Assembly: GCF_015207505.1 (NCBI RefSeq)
Contig: NZ_JADEWT010000063.1
Coordinates: 1-35,868 of the forward strand
Direction of reading: 5' to 3'
DNA length: 35,868 nucleotides
Source of the DNA: Tychonema sp. LEGE 06208
Lineage (GTDB): Bacteria > Cyanobacteriota > Cyanobacteriia > Cyanobacteriales > Microcoleaceae
Of this stretch, positions 1 through 9,604 are shown piece by piece; within the stretch, counting starts at the first letter, position 1; every line of letters begins with the position of its first letter. The notes beneath the pieces were generated by a model, which was not told the origin of the DNA, did no database searches, and saw nothing but the letters and a program-made list of their open reading frames with translations. The translations under genes were made by a program, and so were the position numbers.

Positions 1-834
1 GATTTGGGGAGGGGTTTCGGATGCTGGTGATTCGTCTGTGGGTGGGGAGATTGGGGGGAGTTCGATCGCCCTTCCTTCCAATAGCTGCTGGCGGGCGGTT
101 TGCAGGTTTTGGGCGATCGCCCAACCCTCGGACTGGAGGCGTTCTAAAGTCAAGTCTGGAAAATCGATCAAATCTCTCAGGGGTGCGGCGACTTTCCCAA
201 AATCGGGCAATTGCAGCATTCCAGCCAAGCCGGAGAGTTGATAATAAACCTGGTTGAGGGCGGTGACGCTTTTTGCTAAATCTGCCTCAGAAGCTTGGGA
301 AAGTTCGGTTTCCAGGCGATTGAAGATTGGCGGCAATTCGTGTTCAAAAATCAGTTTTAGGGTTTCCGGGGCTGCCGATCGACTGGCGGCGGGAACTGGT
401 GGCGGTTCTGGCTTGCCGTACTTTGCCTCGAACTGGGCGTGAATTTGGGCGAGATCCTCCAAATTTGACCTTTGATCTGGAGTGCTGACATCTGAGTGAT
501 GAATGGATTCGACAGAAATCTTTTTGAGAGTATCCACCCCTTGCAGTAAAACACTTACAGTGGTCGCTTCCAGTGCCGACAAGTCCGTGCGATCGCGCAA
601 AATGACAAAACAGTCCTCTAGGGTGTGAGCCGCCGCCGACACGTTTTGAAAGCCCAACATCGAACCCGCACCTTTAATCGAGTGAGCCGCCCGAAACATT
701 TCTTTAACTGCCGCTTCTCGTTCTTGTAACCCAGCACCTTCCATCGCCAGCAGGTGAGTCTCCATTGACTGGAGAAACTCGCTGGTTTCTGCGGTAAAAG
801 CATCTATTAATTCGTTTAAATCATCGTCATTCAT
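1..834 (-). CDS. cheA: CheA-type histidine kinase, N-terminal part (cut by window edge)
   Basis: The frame is open for 278 codons from an ATG at 834 to base 1, so only the N-terminus is present. Residues 1-105 form an HPt (phosphotransfer) domain with the motif AAHSIKGAGSMLGF; H51 is the expected phosphorylated histidine. A Pro-rich linker (about 140-155) and a second helical segment (about 160-235, possibly a degenerate HPt) follow, then another Pro-rich linker. In this family the kinase takes signals from an MCP-CheW array and passes phosphate to CheY-type regulators. It lies downstream of cheY, cheW and the receptor on the same strand, as in cyanobacterial tax/pil loci, but a 333-bp repeat-rich gap separates it from the receptor. 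The catalytic, CheW-binding and any receiver domains lie outside the window, so a PilL/TaxAY-like hybrid cannot be told from a plain CheA. Confidence 0.88.
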   Translation of the reverse strand, partial: MNDDDLNELIDAFTAETSEFLQSMETHLLAMEGAGLQEREAAVKEMFRAAHSIKGAGSMLGFQNVSAAAHTLEDCFVILRDRTDLSALEATTVSVLLQGVDTLKKISVESIHHSDVSTPDQRSNLEDLAQIHAQFEAKYGKPEPPPVPAASRSAAPETLKLIFEHELPPIFNRLETELSQASEADLAKSVTALNQVYYQLSGLAGMLQLPDFGKVAAPLRDLIDFPDLTLERLQSEGWAIAQNLQTARQQLLEGRAIELPPISPPTDESPASETPPQI

Positions 835-1167
835 ATTAAATTAGTCATTAGTTAGTAGTCATTAGTCATTAGTCCTTAGTCCTTAGTCATTAGTTATTAG
901 TCACTTCTTAGATGATATTCGGTTCATTTCAACCCGCCCCGCCCCACCGACAGAAATGCGATCCTCTTCTGCAAGCTTCGCTAACGCACTTTTTGCCTTG
1001 GGATGGGGCGGGTTTATGTAGATTCTCGGTGGGAATTAAACATTATTCGTGAATCCGCCCCTACAGGAATTAGGTTATTTAATGGAATTTGAGACGACCA
1101 ATGACTAATGACTAATGACTAATGACTAATGACTAATGACTAATGACTAATGACCAATGACTGATGA
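835..1167. repeat. Repeat-flanked palindromic insert between receptor and cheA
   Basis: This 333-bp gap holds no gene. A TTAGTCA-type heptad array (841-903) sits next to the cheA start, and an ACTAATG-type array (1097-1170) next to the receptor stop. The two arrays are reverse complements of each other. Between them is a GC-rich inverted repeat, AACCCGCCCC at 931-940 with GCCCCACC following, against TGGGGCGGGTTT at 1004-1015. The arrangement looks like a small non-autonomous repeat element or a structured spacer. It could reduce read-through into cheA; that is inference. Confidence 0.7.
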
Positions 1168-4100
1168 CTAACTGCGGAAATTCGCCACGGATTTTTGTAA
1201 TTTTTCAACAGAACCGGACAGATCGTCCAAAGAAGCTTTGACATCCGAACCCTTTTGTGCAGTTGTATTAGCAATCTCGTTGACTTGCTGCATACTGTTA
1301 GAAATTTCCTCAGCGGAAACAGTTTGCTTGGCAGATGCGCGAGTAATATTCTGCACCAAAGCATTCATTTCTCGACTAACTTCGATAATAGCATTGAGGT
1401 GAGTTTTAGCTTCGCTGGCTAGTTTTGTGCCTTCGACTACCTCCAGCGTTCCCGATTCCATTGCCTTCATCACGCGGCTGATTTCTTCTTGAATTGTACC
1501 GACAATTTCCGAGATTTCTTCAGTAGCGCCGGCCGATCGCTCTGCCAACTTCCGCACTTCTTCGGCGACAACCGCAAAACCCAAACCTTGTTCGCCGGCT
1601 CTGGCTGCTTCAATCGTAGCATTGAGAGCTAACAAATTCGTTTGGGAAGCAAGTTGAGAAATCGAAGTGACAATTTTGCCGATTTGCTGCGAAGATTCGC
1701 CCAAACGCTTCATCATTTTTGAGGTTGAGGCGATCGTCAACCGGAGCTCGTTAATGCCTTCGACAGCGCGATCGACCGCCATACCGCCGACTTCAGCAGT
1801 GTGAGAAGACTGCTGGGCGACTGTTTCAGCCCGCACCGAAACATCTCGCACGTCGCGGATCGAATTCACAATCCGCTCGATTTCCCGCATGATGGCAGAT
1901 ATTTTTGTTGCTTGAACTTCCGCCTGTTGGGTGAGTTGGCTGGTATTGGTGATTGACTCGCCGGTGGCGGATGTTACCTGTTCGGCTAGATTTTGAATTC
2001 CTGTTACCACCTTCCGCAAAGAACCGATTAAGAAGTTGAAAGAATCCGCAACAGCACCTAAAACATCGTTGGTAACTTCCGCCCTGACTGTCAAGTCGCC
2101 TTGAGCCGCGCCTTTAATTTCTCCCAACAATTTGAGGACTTGTTGAGTCATAGAATCGGCTTCAGCTTTGCGTTCTGCTGCCAATTTTCCTAGCCGTTCT
2201 TCTGCCTCTTTGCGTTCGGTGATGTCAAAGCGGATGGCGATATATTTGACTATTGTGCCGCTGGTATCGAAGATGGGGGCGATCGTCGAATCTACCCAAT
2301 AAAATGAGCCATTTTTAGACCGATTTTTGATTTCTCCTTTCCACACCAAGCCGCGCGAAATTGTCAGCCACATTTCAGCAAAAAATGCTTTGGGATGGTA
2401 GCCGGAATTGATAATGCGGTGGTCGCGGTGCAGCAGTTCTCCCATGCTGTAACCGGAGATTTGAATGAATCTGTCGTTGACGTAGGTAATCATGCCTTTG
2501 ATGTCAGTTTCGCTGACGATCGCAGCTTCGTCTAGGGCATTTTGCCGCGTTTTGAGTTCTTGCAGCAAGCGTTGCTGTGTCTCGGCAAACTGCTGCATCT
2601 GCTGCTGGGATGCTCTTTCTTGGGTGACGTTGCGGCAAACGACTACACCGCCTTTGATTGCTCCCGTTTCGTCTTTAAGCGGCCTGCCGCTAATTTTTAT
2701 CCATAGGCCCTCCGGCTGGGCTGCATGGCGGGTGAAAACATCTACGTCGTCTGGTGATTCTCCTCGAATTGTGCGCGCTAAAGGTATGTCGGCGGCGGGA
2801 TAGGGAGTGACTCCATCTGGCAAAAATAAGCCGTATTTTCCCGACCACTCGTCGGGAAGAGTATCCGTTGAACCCAAGCCAAAGATGTTTTCGGCTGCGG
2901 GGTTGAACAAAACAAAATTGCCATTTTCGTCGGCAGCAATTATGCCGTCGCCAATGCTGTCTATTAGCAGTTGCAAGAGATTGCTTTGCTGGCGAAATTG
3001 CTCTTCGGAACTGGCTAATTGGGCGGTTGTTTTTTCCAGTTGCACCATCGCGTGTTTACTTTCGGTAACGTCGCGAGCCACTGCATACATGAGCTTTTGT
3101 TCGGTTTCCGGTCGCACTTTCCACGACAGCCACCTGTAGGAACCGTCTTTGCAGCGGTAGCGATTTTCAAAGAACTTTATTTCGCTGCCCTCGGTTATTC
3201 TTTTTGCTGCGGCTATGCTTTCTTCGCGATCGTCTGGATGGAGGAAATGGAGAAAAGATTGGTCTTGAACTTCTTCTAAGGTGTAGCCGAGGGTTGTTTC
3301 CCAAGCGGGATTGAGGCGCTTGAATTTGCCTTCAAAATCTAAAATACAAACTAAGTCTAGGGACAGGGTAAAAAATCGCTCGCGCTCTGCTTCGGCTTTT
3401 TTGCGATCGGTAATTTCGATCGCCACACCGCCGACACCCATCGGTTTGCCGTCCTCTCCGGCCAAAGGAAAGTAAGAAGCCAGCCAATCTCGGATTACAC
3501 CCGGTTGATTGACGGTTGTTCCCGATACCTCAATGTTTAAAAATGATTGGTTGTTTGTCAGAACGCTCTCCAAAATCGGCTGCAGAGTATCGACCATTTC
3601 GGGTATCACTTCACTGACAGTTTTGCCGAGGTGTTCGGCAACTGACGGGCCGGTGGTTTCCGCTAATTTCTCGTTGACTTGCACGAAGCGCAATTGGTCG
3701 TCAAAGATAAACATGGCGGCCGGGGCGGCTGTAAAGAATGCGTCAAAGCGAGCTTGACGCAAAACTAATTCTCGTTCTAGAGCTTTGCGATCGCTAATGT
3801 CGCGAGCTTCTGGAATCAGCAGCACGACTTTGCCGTTGTCGTCTTTGATGGGTTTTAGGGAGAAGTCCACAGTCATCACAGCACCTCCAGCAACCAGCAC
3901 GTCGGCTTCGTAGCGGACAAATTCGCCGGCGGCGGCGGCGACGACTGCAGCTTCGACTTTTTGCTTGGCTTCTGGGGAAATCTGCCACCACAAATTCTCG
4001 GCAAACTGCGTGCCCACGAAGTCTTCGCGCCCGAGTCCGGCGGCTGTCATGGCTGTTTGGTTGGCTTCTAAGACGGTGCCGTCGGGTTCTAGCAGCCCGA

Positions 4101-6960
4101 CTAATTGGAACGATTGGTCGAAAATGGCTCGGAACAGTCTTTCGCGATCGCGCAGCATTTCTTGGGCCCGCTGGCGATCGCTGATGTCGCGCGTCACTGT
4201 GGCTAGGCCCACCGGCTCGCCTGTTTCTGGGTTTTTGACTGTAAACAGGGTGAAGTCAACGGGAATGTTGTCGCCGGTTTGAAAGTTTCTAAACTGGAAT
4301 TCGCCCTGCCACAAACCGTCTCGCACAGTGGCGGGCAATATCTCTTCTTTGACAATCTTAGCGTTTTCTGGTGTGAAGAAGTCATACATATTTTTGCTTT
4401 TGACTTCTGCAATATTTTGCAATCCGGCGAGCTTAATTCCAGCGGCGTTAATGTATGTTGGCTCTCCCTCCATTGTTGCTATGCCGATAAAATCCGAGCT
4501 GCTTTCGACAAGCGAAATCAATCTTTTGTTTTCGATTTCAGCCAGCTTGCGCTCTGTAATGTCGTTGTTAATTTCTAAAATTGCCTTGGGTTTTCCATCT
4601 TCGTCCCGCTGCAAAGTCCAGCGGCTGAATACGGTAATTTGGGTTTGGTAATTGGTGGTGTGAATCAGTTCTCCTTCCCAATAATTCTGCTGTTCTAGCT
4701 GTTCTAAAATTGATGCTAAAGGTTGGGTAAATCTCGTATCAAACAGGCTGTGAGTAACTTTTCCTAAAGCTTCTTGCTTTTTCCAGCCGTATATTTTCTC
4801 AGCGCCCTGGTTCCAGTAATCGATCGTGCCGTCTAGCTCTCGAATAATCAAAGCATCGCTGGCTAGGTCGAGCATTTGCAAGTTCTGCTGCAAGGCTTGT
4901 TCCGCGCGCTTGCGGTTGGTGATGTTGCGGGCGATCGTTGACATAAATTCAACTTCTCCGCTGTCGGATTTGTGAGCAATAATTACTTGAGAAACCGGTA
5001 TTTCTTCGCCTTCTAAAGTCTGCCAAATTGTCTCGCCGCTCCAAACTCCATCCCGACAAGCTGCGGGGATGCCGACGTTCATAATAGTATCGACACTTTT
5101 GGGCGATGTCACGTCGGAAATGCTGACTTCGGCTAAATTTGCCTCCTCGCCAACTTTTAACATTTCCCTGGCCGCGCGGTTGAGATAAATGGTGTGCTGC
5201 TGGGAGTCTGTCATCCCTACCCAGTCTGTTGTCGCTTCTAGGATGGCCTTGAGCCGCAGTAGCTGCTGTTCGGATTCGCGGCTTTCTGTGATATCGCGGG
5301 CGAAGCCGAGCATTCCTATAGTATTGCCTTCTGCATCTTTGAGCGGCAATTTCTGGGTGTCGAATACGTGTATTTTGCCGTCGGCTAAGGTGGCGGATTC
5401 GTTGGAGGCCGGCGCGTTTTTGTTGTCGGCGCGGAAGTTTTGGATTTGGTTTTGGGAGTCTGTTTGGGCGTGGGTGTTGCTGAAGATGCGATCGGCCCCG
5501 ATGCCGAGCTCTAAATCATCTTTGCCGATAATTTCTGCTGGAGTTTTGCCGAAGGCGGCGGCGAAACCTGCATTGACTAGCGCGTAGCGGCGGTCTTGAT
5601 TTTTGACGAAGATGCAGTCTGGGGTGGCGTCAATTACTGTCCGCAGCAAACGTTGGGAATTTTCTACTTTTGCCAGTGTTTGCCGCATTTGTTCTTCCAT
5701 TTCCACGCGCTTGGTGATTTCTCGAATCGCGCAAACGAGGACTTTGCTGCCGGAGGCATCTACAAAGGTAGATTTTTTGACGGAGAAAAACTGGGTATTT
5801 CCGGCTGGGTTTGTGATAGTTTCTTGGGTTTCAATGCTCGTATTTGCCAAAAAGACTAATTGATTTTTTTCTTCATATATGTCTGCTTCTTCTTTCGGCA
5901 AAAAGTCGCGGTAAGCTTTGCCAATTAGTTCTTCTCGGCTGTAACCGATGTATTGACAAAAGGCATCGTTTAATGTTAACCATCGGTGCTGTTCATCTTT
6001 GACGTAAATCGGGTCGGGGATGGTGTTGAGGATATTGTTTAAAAATTGTTCCGAAGCTTTTAATTGCTCTTGAACAACGGTGCGATCGCGAATCTCTTGT
6101 TGCAATTGGGCGTTAGTTTGCGAAATTTGCTCGGTTCTTTCCTGGACTCGCTGCTCTAGTTCTGCCGTTAGCTGTTGCAAGGCCGCTTCTGTTTGTTTGC
6201 GTTTGGTAATTTCGCGGCCTTCTACAAGTATTTGATAGACTTGTCCAGTTTCATCTAACAGGGGTTTTAAGGATAGATCCATTACTATCAACTGGTTATT
6301 GAAGCCTGTGATTTCGTATTCTTCCCGCACAATTTGGCCGGTAGAGACTTGTTGAATGTTGGTTTTTATTCGCTGCTGGTTGGTTGAGGATGCTGCCCAC
6401 CAAGGTGTGTGCCAAAATTTCTGTCCCAGCACTTGTGATTCTGGGAAGTTGCCTAATTCTAGCGCTGTCCGATTTGCTTCGATCAAAGTACCGTCTGGCT
6501 CTAATAATCCGATGATTTGAAAAGCTTGGTCGAAGATGGCTTGAAATCGCTGAGTAGTTTGGCTGAGGGCTTGTTCTGTTGCTTTTTTGGACTTGAGAAT
6601 TTGGGTGGAACCTACTAAGAATTGGTAGCGGTTGGACAAGCTCAAAAATGCGATCGCCGGAATGACAGTCATCCAATCGGAGATAGTTTGCGCCACCGGG
6701 GAGTGCGGCAGTCCCAAGTATTCGGCGGCGTGGCCGCTGTGTCCGAAAGCGCAACTCAAAAATATGCCTGCTGTGACTGTGGCGAAGATGTCAAACCCAA
6801 ATTGACGGTTTCGCCACAAACCTAAGCCGATCAGGAAGCCGATCGCAAAATAACACAAAGAAATGATGCAATTGGCAATCCCAGTTAGCATCGATGGAGA
6901 GAAGTCAGGTAATGTGAGGGTGAATGTCGTGGCGATCGAGCTATAGAACAATTTGATCAT
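1168..6960 (-). CDS. Methyl-accepting chemotaxis receptor with ETR1-like membrane domain and about 11 PAS domains
   Basis: The protein is 1930 residues from ATG 6960; the frame is open to a TTG at 7005. Order: three hydrophobic helices (about 25-120), about eleven PAS domains with coiled-coil linkers (about 140-1590), a HAMP-like segment (about 1610-1665) and an MCP signalling domain (about 1700-1930) whose hairpin tip reads [18 protein letters not shown]. The membrane domain aligns without gaps to plant ETR1: Y37, I40, C70 and H74 match ETR1 Y32, I35, C65 and H69, all with an offset of five. N30 replaces ETR1 D25 and G41 replaces P36. MCPs control CheA through CheW, and the cheY and cheW genes lie immediately upstream. 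No CheR/CheB-binding pentapeptide is seen at the C-terminus. Ligand binding is inferred from alignment only. The stop codon TAG falls at the edge of a heptad repeat array. Confidence 0.92.
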   Translation of the reverse strand: MIKLFYSSIATTFTLTLPDFSPSMLTGIANCIISLCYFAIGFLIGLGLWRNRQFGFDIFATVTAGIFLSCAFGHSGHAAEYLGLPHSPVAQTISDWMTVIPAIAFLSLSNRYQFLVGSTQILKSKKATEQALSQTTQRFQAIFDQAFQIIGLLEPDGTLIEANRTALELGNFPESQVLGQKFWHTPWWAASSTNQQRIKTNIQQVSTGQIVREEYEITGFNNQLIVMDLSLKPLLDETGQVYQILVEGREITKRKQTEAALQQLTAELEQRVQERTEQISQTNAQLQQEIRDRTVVQEQLKASEQFLNNILNTIPDPIYVKDEQHRWLTLNDAFCQYIGYSREELIGKAYRDFLPKEEADIYEEKNQLVFLANTSIETQETITNPAGNTQFFSVKKSTFVDASGSKVLVCAIREITKRVEMEEQMRQTLAKVENSQRLLRTVIDATPDCIFVKNQDRRYALVNAGFAAAFGKTPAEIIGKDDLELGIGADRIFSNTHAQTDSQNQIQNFRADNKNAPASNESATLADGKIHVFDTQKLPLKDAEGNTIGMLGFARDITESRESEQQLLRLKAILEATTDWVGMTDSQQHTIYLNRAAREMLKVGEEANLAEVSISDVTSPKSVDTIMNVGIPAACRDGVWSGETIWQTLEGEEIPVSQVIIAHKSDSGEVEFMSTIARNITNRKRAEQALQQNLQMLDLASDALIIRELDGTIDYWNQGAEKIYGWKKQEALGKVTHSLFDTRFTQPLASILEQLEQQNYWEGELIHTTNYQTQITVFSRWTLQRDEDGKPKAILEINNDITERKLAEIENKRLISLVESSSDFIGIATMEGEPTYINAAGIKLAGLQNIAEVKSKNMYDFFTPENAKIVKEEILPATVRDGLWQGEFQFRNFQTGDNIPVDFTLFTVKNPETGEPVGLATVTRDISDRQRAQEMLRDRERLFRAIFDQSFQLVGLLEPDGTVLEANQTAMTAAGLGREDFVGTQFAENLWWQISPEAKQKVEAAVVAAAAGEFVRYEADVLVAGGAVMTVDFSLKPIKDDNGKVVLLIPEARDISDRKALERELVLRQARFDAFFTAAPAAMFIFDDQLRFVQVNEKLAETTGPSVAEHLGKTVSEVIPEMVDTLQPILESVLTNNQSFLNIEVSGTTVNQPGVIRDWLASYFPLAGEDGKPMGVGGVAIEITDRKKAEAERERFFTLSLDLVCILDFEGKFKRLNPAWETTLGYTLEEVQDQSFLHFLHPDDREESIAAAKRITEGSEIKFFENRYRCKDGSYRWLSWKVRPETEQKLMYAVARDVTESKHAMVQLEKTTAQLASSEEQFRQQSNLLQLLIDSIGDGIIAADENGNFVLFNPAAENIFGLGSTDTLPDEWSGKYGLFLPDGVTPYPAADIPLARTIRGESPDDVDVFTRHAAQPEGLWIKISGRPLKDETGAIKGGVVVCRNVTQERASQQQMQQFAETQQRLLQELKTRQNALDEAAIVSETDIKGMITYVNDRFIQISGYSMGELLHRDHRIINSGYHPKAFFAEMWLTISRGLVWKGEIKNRSKNGSFYWVDSTIAPIFDTSGTIVKYIAIRFDITERKEAEERLGKLAAERKAEADSMTQQVLKLLGEIKGAAQGDLTVRAEVTNDVLGAVADSFNFLIGSLRKVVTGIQNLAEQVTSATGESITNTSQLTQQAEVQATKISAIMREIERIVNSIRDVRDVSVRAETVAQQSSHTAEVGGMAVDRAVEGINELRLTIASTSKMMKRLGESSQQIGKIVTSISQLASQTNLLALNATIEAARAGEQGLGFAVVAEEVRKLAERSAGATEEISEIVGTIQEEISRVMKAMESGTLEVVEGTKLASEAKTHLNAIIEVSREMNALVQNITRASAKQTVSAEEISNSMQQVNEIANTTAQKGSDVKASLDDLSGSVEKLQKSVANFRS

Positions 6961-7177
6961 AAAATTTATAGTTGGCAAGTTAACTGCAGGCGATGGAACG
7001 ATCAATTTTAGATTTTAGATTTTAGATTTACTCCATATTCTTCCTTCTTCCTTCTTTTCACCCGCTCAGCTTCGCCGTTATAGCATTCTTCCTGATGACG
7101 TTGGACGTTCGATGAGGGGAGGACAGCACTAATGACTAATGACTAATGACTAATGACTAATGACTAATGACTTCTAC
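6961..7177. repeat. Spacer with ATTTTAG repeats and ACTAATG heptad array
   Basis: The spacer between cheW and the receptor holds ATTTTAG units (about 7009-7029) and an (ACTAATG)n array at 7128-7172. An 18-bp leader, TTCTTCCTGATGACGTTG, at 7086-7103 precedes the array by 24 bp. The same leader, at the same distance, precedes the array at 12284. No hairpin terminator is seen, so cheW and the receptor may be co-transcribed. Confidence 0.7.
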
Positions 7178-7678
7178 TTACCAGCGTTCGGAATGGGCGA
7201 TGGCTTCGACATCGACTATCATGAGCAAGCGTCCGTCGGAATTGTACAAACCTTTCAAAAAAGGAGCTAAGTCAGGGCTGACATCTATCGCCGAGACAGT
7301 GCGATCGGGATTTAGAGATAAAACTCCTTCGACGCGGGAGACGGCCAATCCCATCCGCATCTTCGACAATCTCACGTCTCGGGGATCTGGCGCTTCCACC
7401 ACTAAAATGCGGCTGCTTGGGTGGTGAGTGTCAACCGGTTCGATACCTGCAAACCCTCCGAAGTCTGCGGTTGCTAAGATTTCGCCCCGCAAGTTGGTTA
7501 ATCCCAGCAAAAACGGCAGGGTGTTGGGAACCGGGGAAATCGGTTGTTCGCTGAGGGAAAGCACTTCTCGCACAGCCTCTAATTCTATGGCGAACAGACT
7601 GTCTCCTTGAGCGAAGATAAGAAATTGTTTTGTTCGACTTGTCTGATTCCCCGCTACGGTGGGAGCAGTTGCTTTCAT
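7178..7678 (-). CDS. cheW: CheW-type coupling protein
   Basis: This 166-residue protein spans a single CheW (SH3-like) domain. Recognisable parts are FLIFAQGDSLFAIELEAVRE near residues 19-38, the segment FLLGLTNLRGEILATADF near 56-73, and FLKGLYNSDGRLLMIVDVE near the C-terminus. CheW bridges chemoreceptors and CheA in signalling arrays at the inner membrane. The ATG at 7678 gives the expected family length. It lies between cheY (upstream) and the giant receptor (downstream) on the same strand, which supports one signalling pathway for all of them. No frameshift or missing segment is seen. Confidence 0.93.
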   Translation of the reverse strand: MKATAPTVAGNQTSRTKQFLIFAQGDSLFAIELEAVREVLSLSEQPISPVPNTLPFLLGLTNLRGEILATADFGGFAGIEPVDTHHPSSRILVVEAPDPRDVRLSKMRMGLAVSRVEGVLSLNPDRTVSAIDVSPDLAPFLKGLYNSDGRLLMIVDVEAIAHSERW

Positions 7679-7871
7679 TGTAGATTTTTTGTTTATAGTC
7701 TAGCTTACAAATTAGGATTTTGCTGTGCCAGGAAAGGGGAGCATCTCACGAGAGGGCAAAAACCGTCTTTGAGGAGTGCGATCGTCCAGATTCCGAGATT
7801 TATACCTATAGCGATCGCACTTTGTGTAATATCTTGTCCGGTCAATTATCCAAATAAAAAAGGTTCGATCG

Positions 7872-7914
7872 TTAGGAATGGGAGTCCGCATCATCTGAGG
7901 ACTTGCATTCCGAA
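7872..7914. repeat. Imperfect palindrome, GGAATGnGAGTCC family
   Basis: The arms GTTAGGAATGGGAGTCC-like (7872-7887) and GGACTTGCATTCCGAAC (7899-7914) pair at about 14 of 17 positions. The core words GGAATG and GAGTCC are shared with the better conserved palindrome at 11078-11129, which points to a dispersed repeat family. Confidence 0.55.
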
Positions 7915-8145
7915 CTCAAACTAATCTTAGTATAGTGATTCGATCGGAGATGATATAAATGCAAAACAGGTGTTATATCTCCGGTCTACGAGCGCAACAA
8001 AAACGTTTCGCAGTGCGGACTTCAGTTTGGTATAGGAACCAATCCGAACTCCGTTAATCGACCAGACACTATATTAAATAAATCGCGGATTTGACAATAA
8101 ATCAACTTGCGATTATTATTAAAAGTAAAAATTTTAAGAAATTGT

Positions 8146-8177
8146 GAAACCCAGTTTTTTCAATAAAACGGGGTTTC
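8146..8177 (-). terminator. Hairpin downstream of cheY
   Basis: GAAACCC-A-GTTTT pairs with AAAAC-G-GGGTTTC around a six-base loop, a 12-bp stem with one mismatch. It lies about 48 bp beyond the cheY stop and is followed on the minus strand by an A/T-rich run. It may end cheY transcription. The GAAACC/GGTTTC core also occurs in hairpins at 20783-20799 and 20830, so it may equally be a dispersed repeat. Confidence 0.5.
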
Positions 8178-8224
8178 TAGCTATAATGTTTTTTGTGAGA
8201 GTTAATGAAGGCTATATATTGTGT

Positions 8225-8590
8225 TTAGGCAGAAAGCAGGCGCTGCACGATGTTGACGAGTTGCTGAGGTTCAAAGGGTTTGCTGACGTAAGCGTCTGCA
8301 CCTAAATCGGTTCCCCAAGCTTTATCAATGTCGGTGTTTTTATGAGTACAAAATACTACTGGTAAGTTGGCAGTTGCGCGATCGCCCCGCAATTCTCTGA
8401 TCACTTCAAATCCGTTCATTCGCGGCATCACTACGTCTAAAACCACAAGATCCGGGGGTTTTTCTCGGATCAGGGCGATCGCTTCTTCGCCGTCGCTAGC
8501 CCGGATCGCGTCCATTCCGGCATCTTGAAGAATGCGACAGATGATTTCGAGTTCGCTGGGAACATCGTCTACTACTAAAATTTTTGACAT
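8225..8590 (-). CDS. CheY-type single-domain response regulator
   Basis: This 121-residue protein is one receiver domain with no output domain. The acidic pocket is D8/D9, the phosphorylated aspartate is D52 (in VLDVVMPRMNG), and the conserved Thr and Lys are T82 and K104 (in SKPFEP). Stand-alone receivers of this kind take phosphate from CheA and act on the motility machinery; in gliding cyanobacteria that is type IV pili. It is the first gene of the cheY-cheW-receptor-cheA order on the minus strand. It resembles the PilH/TaxP2 type, but the sequence alone does not separate these, so no symbol is given. Confidence 0.93.
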   Translation of the reverse strand: MSKILVVDDVPSELEIICRILQDAGMDAIRASDGEEAIALIREKPPDLVVLDVVMPRMNGFEVIRELRGDRATANLPVVFCTHKNTDIDKAWGTDLGADAYVSKPFEPQQLVNIVQRLLSA

Positions 8591-9604
8591 AATTCCATAC
8601 TTCCTTGCTGTTGTTGACAGCCGACAATTCAGGATTGAGAAGCTGGCGCGATGAGTTTCGCCCCGCGAAAGCTATGGTTGTTTGGCTGCACCCCGCCACC
8701 GAACAAATTAATTCACTTCTAAATACAATATAGCCGATCGCACTGCCGCTGCGGGCAGAAAAAAGTTTAGTTAACCAACAATATACGAGATGCAAACGGA
8801 TTTTGAGGAATTTGGCAATTGGGATTTGGGATTTGAAATTATCCACTATTAGTTGCCAAATTTAAACTTCAATAATTACTCGCAAATTACCGCACTTTTC
8901 ATTAACCAGACAGGCTATTGACGAACCCGATCGCTCAAATTTCCAATCCAGCAAAGTTGAGCAAATTTTTAAGTTATACCGCGACAGTTTGTTAATCGAT
9001 TTTGGTAGTGCGGACTCGATAATTCGCAGTTGGTTGTTGGGGAAATCGGGGACTAAATTTAACATAATTTGCCAGAGTTGAAAAATACTGCGAGTTGCCC
9101 AAACTTGGGGCGAAAAAGCTACAGGATACTGCACGGGGCGATCTACATTAAAATTTATGGCGCGATAGATATTTGCTGCGGTAGGTTGTGCTGGCAAGTT
9201 CTCTTAACTGATAACTTCTTATCGCGTACAGTTAATTTAATAACATTTTAAATATTTAGTCTATGGTACCTAAGATGGAGATTTTTACATCGGCCGAGAT
9301 CGCACTTTTTACCTTTAATTTTGATAGGACAGGGGTGCTAAACCGCAAACCAGCTTAATTGACTTCTACCGAAAGAAAGAATCCTACGCAATCGAGGCAT
9401 TTTTCCCAGTAGCATCTTCCCTTAATATCAAAAGTTGTGTAAAATACTGCTATACAAGGGCTGACGCGCTGGCGATCGCCAAAACCAGCTTTTTCAACTC
9501 GCTCGCGCGCACTCCCCTGAAATGATTATCAAAAAAATCTCCGTTGATGCGCCACCAAATAAAAAATGCTAATTCAGTAATTTAATTGGGATAAATTTAT
9601 AAAT
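8591..9604. other. Long gene-poor stretch
   Basis: About 1 kb separates the divergent cheY and EH-signature-like genes. It must hold both promoters. I find no tRNA, no clear hairpin terminator and no heptad array here, unlike most other gaps. One doubtful minus-strand frame (8862-9197) is listed separately. Base composition is AT-rich. Confidence 0.6.
8862..9197 (-). CDS. Doubtful small hypothetical protein or gene remnant
   Basis: An open frame of 111 codons begins at a TTG; the first ATG is only at residue 45. Its residue composition is protein-like and not low-complexity (for example LLDWKFERSGSSIACLVNE near the C-terminus). I recognise no family. An in-frame stop lies just upstream of the TTG, and there is no obvious ribosome binding site. 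It could be a remnant of a longer gene or chance. Confidence 0.25.
   Translation of the reverse strand: MPAQPTAANIYRAINFNVDRPVQYPVAFSPQVWATRSIFQLWQIMLNLVPDFPNNQLRIIESALPKSINKLSRYNLKICSTLLDWKFERSGSSIACLVNEKCGNLRVIIEV

Larger units (their letters stand above)
7679..8224. other. Gene-free spacer between cheY and cheW, with two inverted repeats
   Basis: No credible gene lies in these 546 bp. The stretch is AT-rich and holds a hairpin just downstream of cheY (8146-8177) and an imperfect inverted repeat at 7872-7914. The latter belongs to the same family as the palindrome at 11078. Its length suggests cheW has its own promoter, but I cannot point to one. Confidence 0.6.

Noticed and set aside
6961..7005. 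TTG start 15 codons upstream for the receptor
   Set aside because: ATG 6960 is nearer to the membrane domain; the extra codons have no family support, though the TTG cannot be fully excluded.
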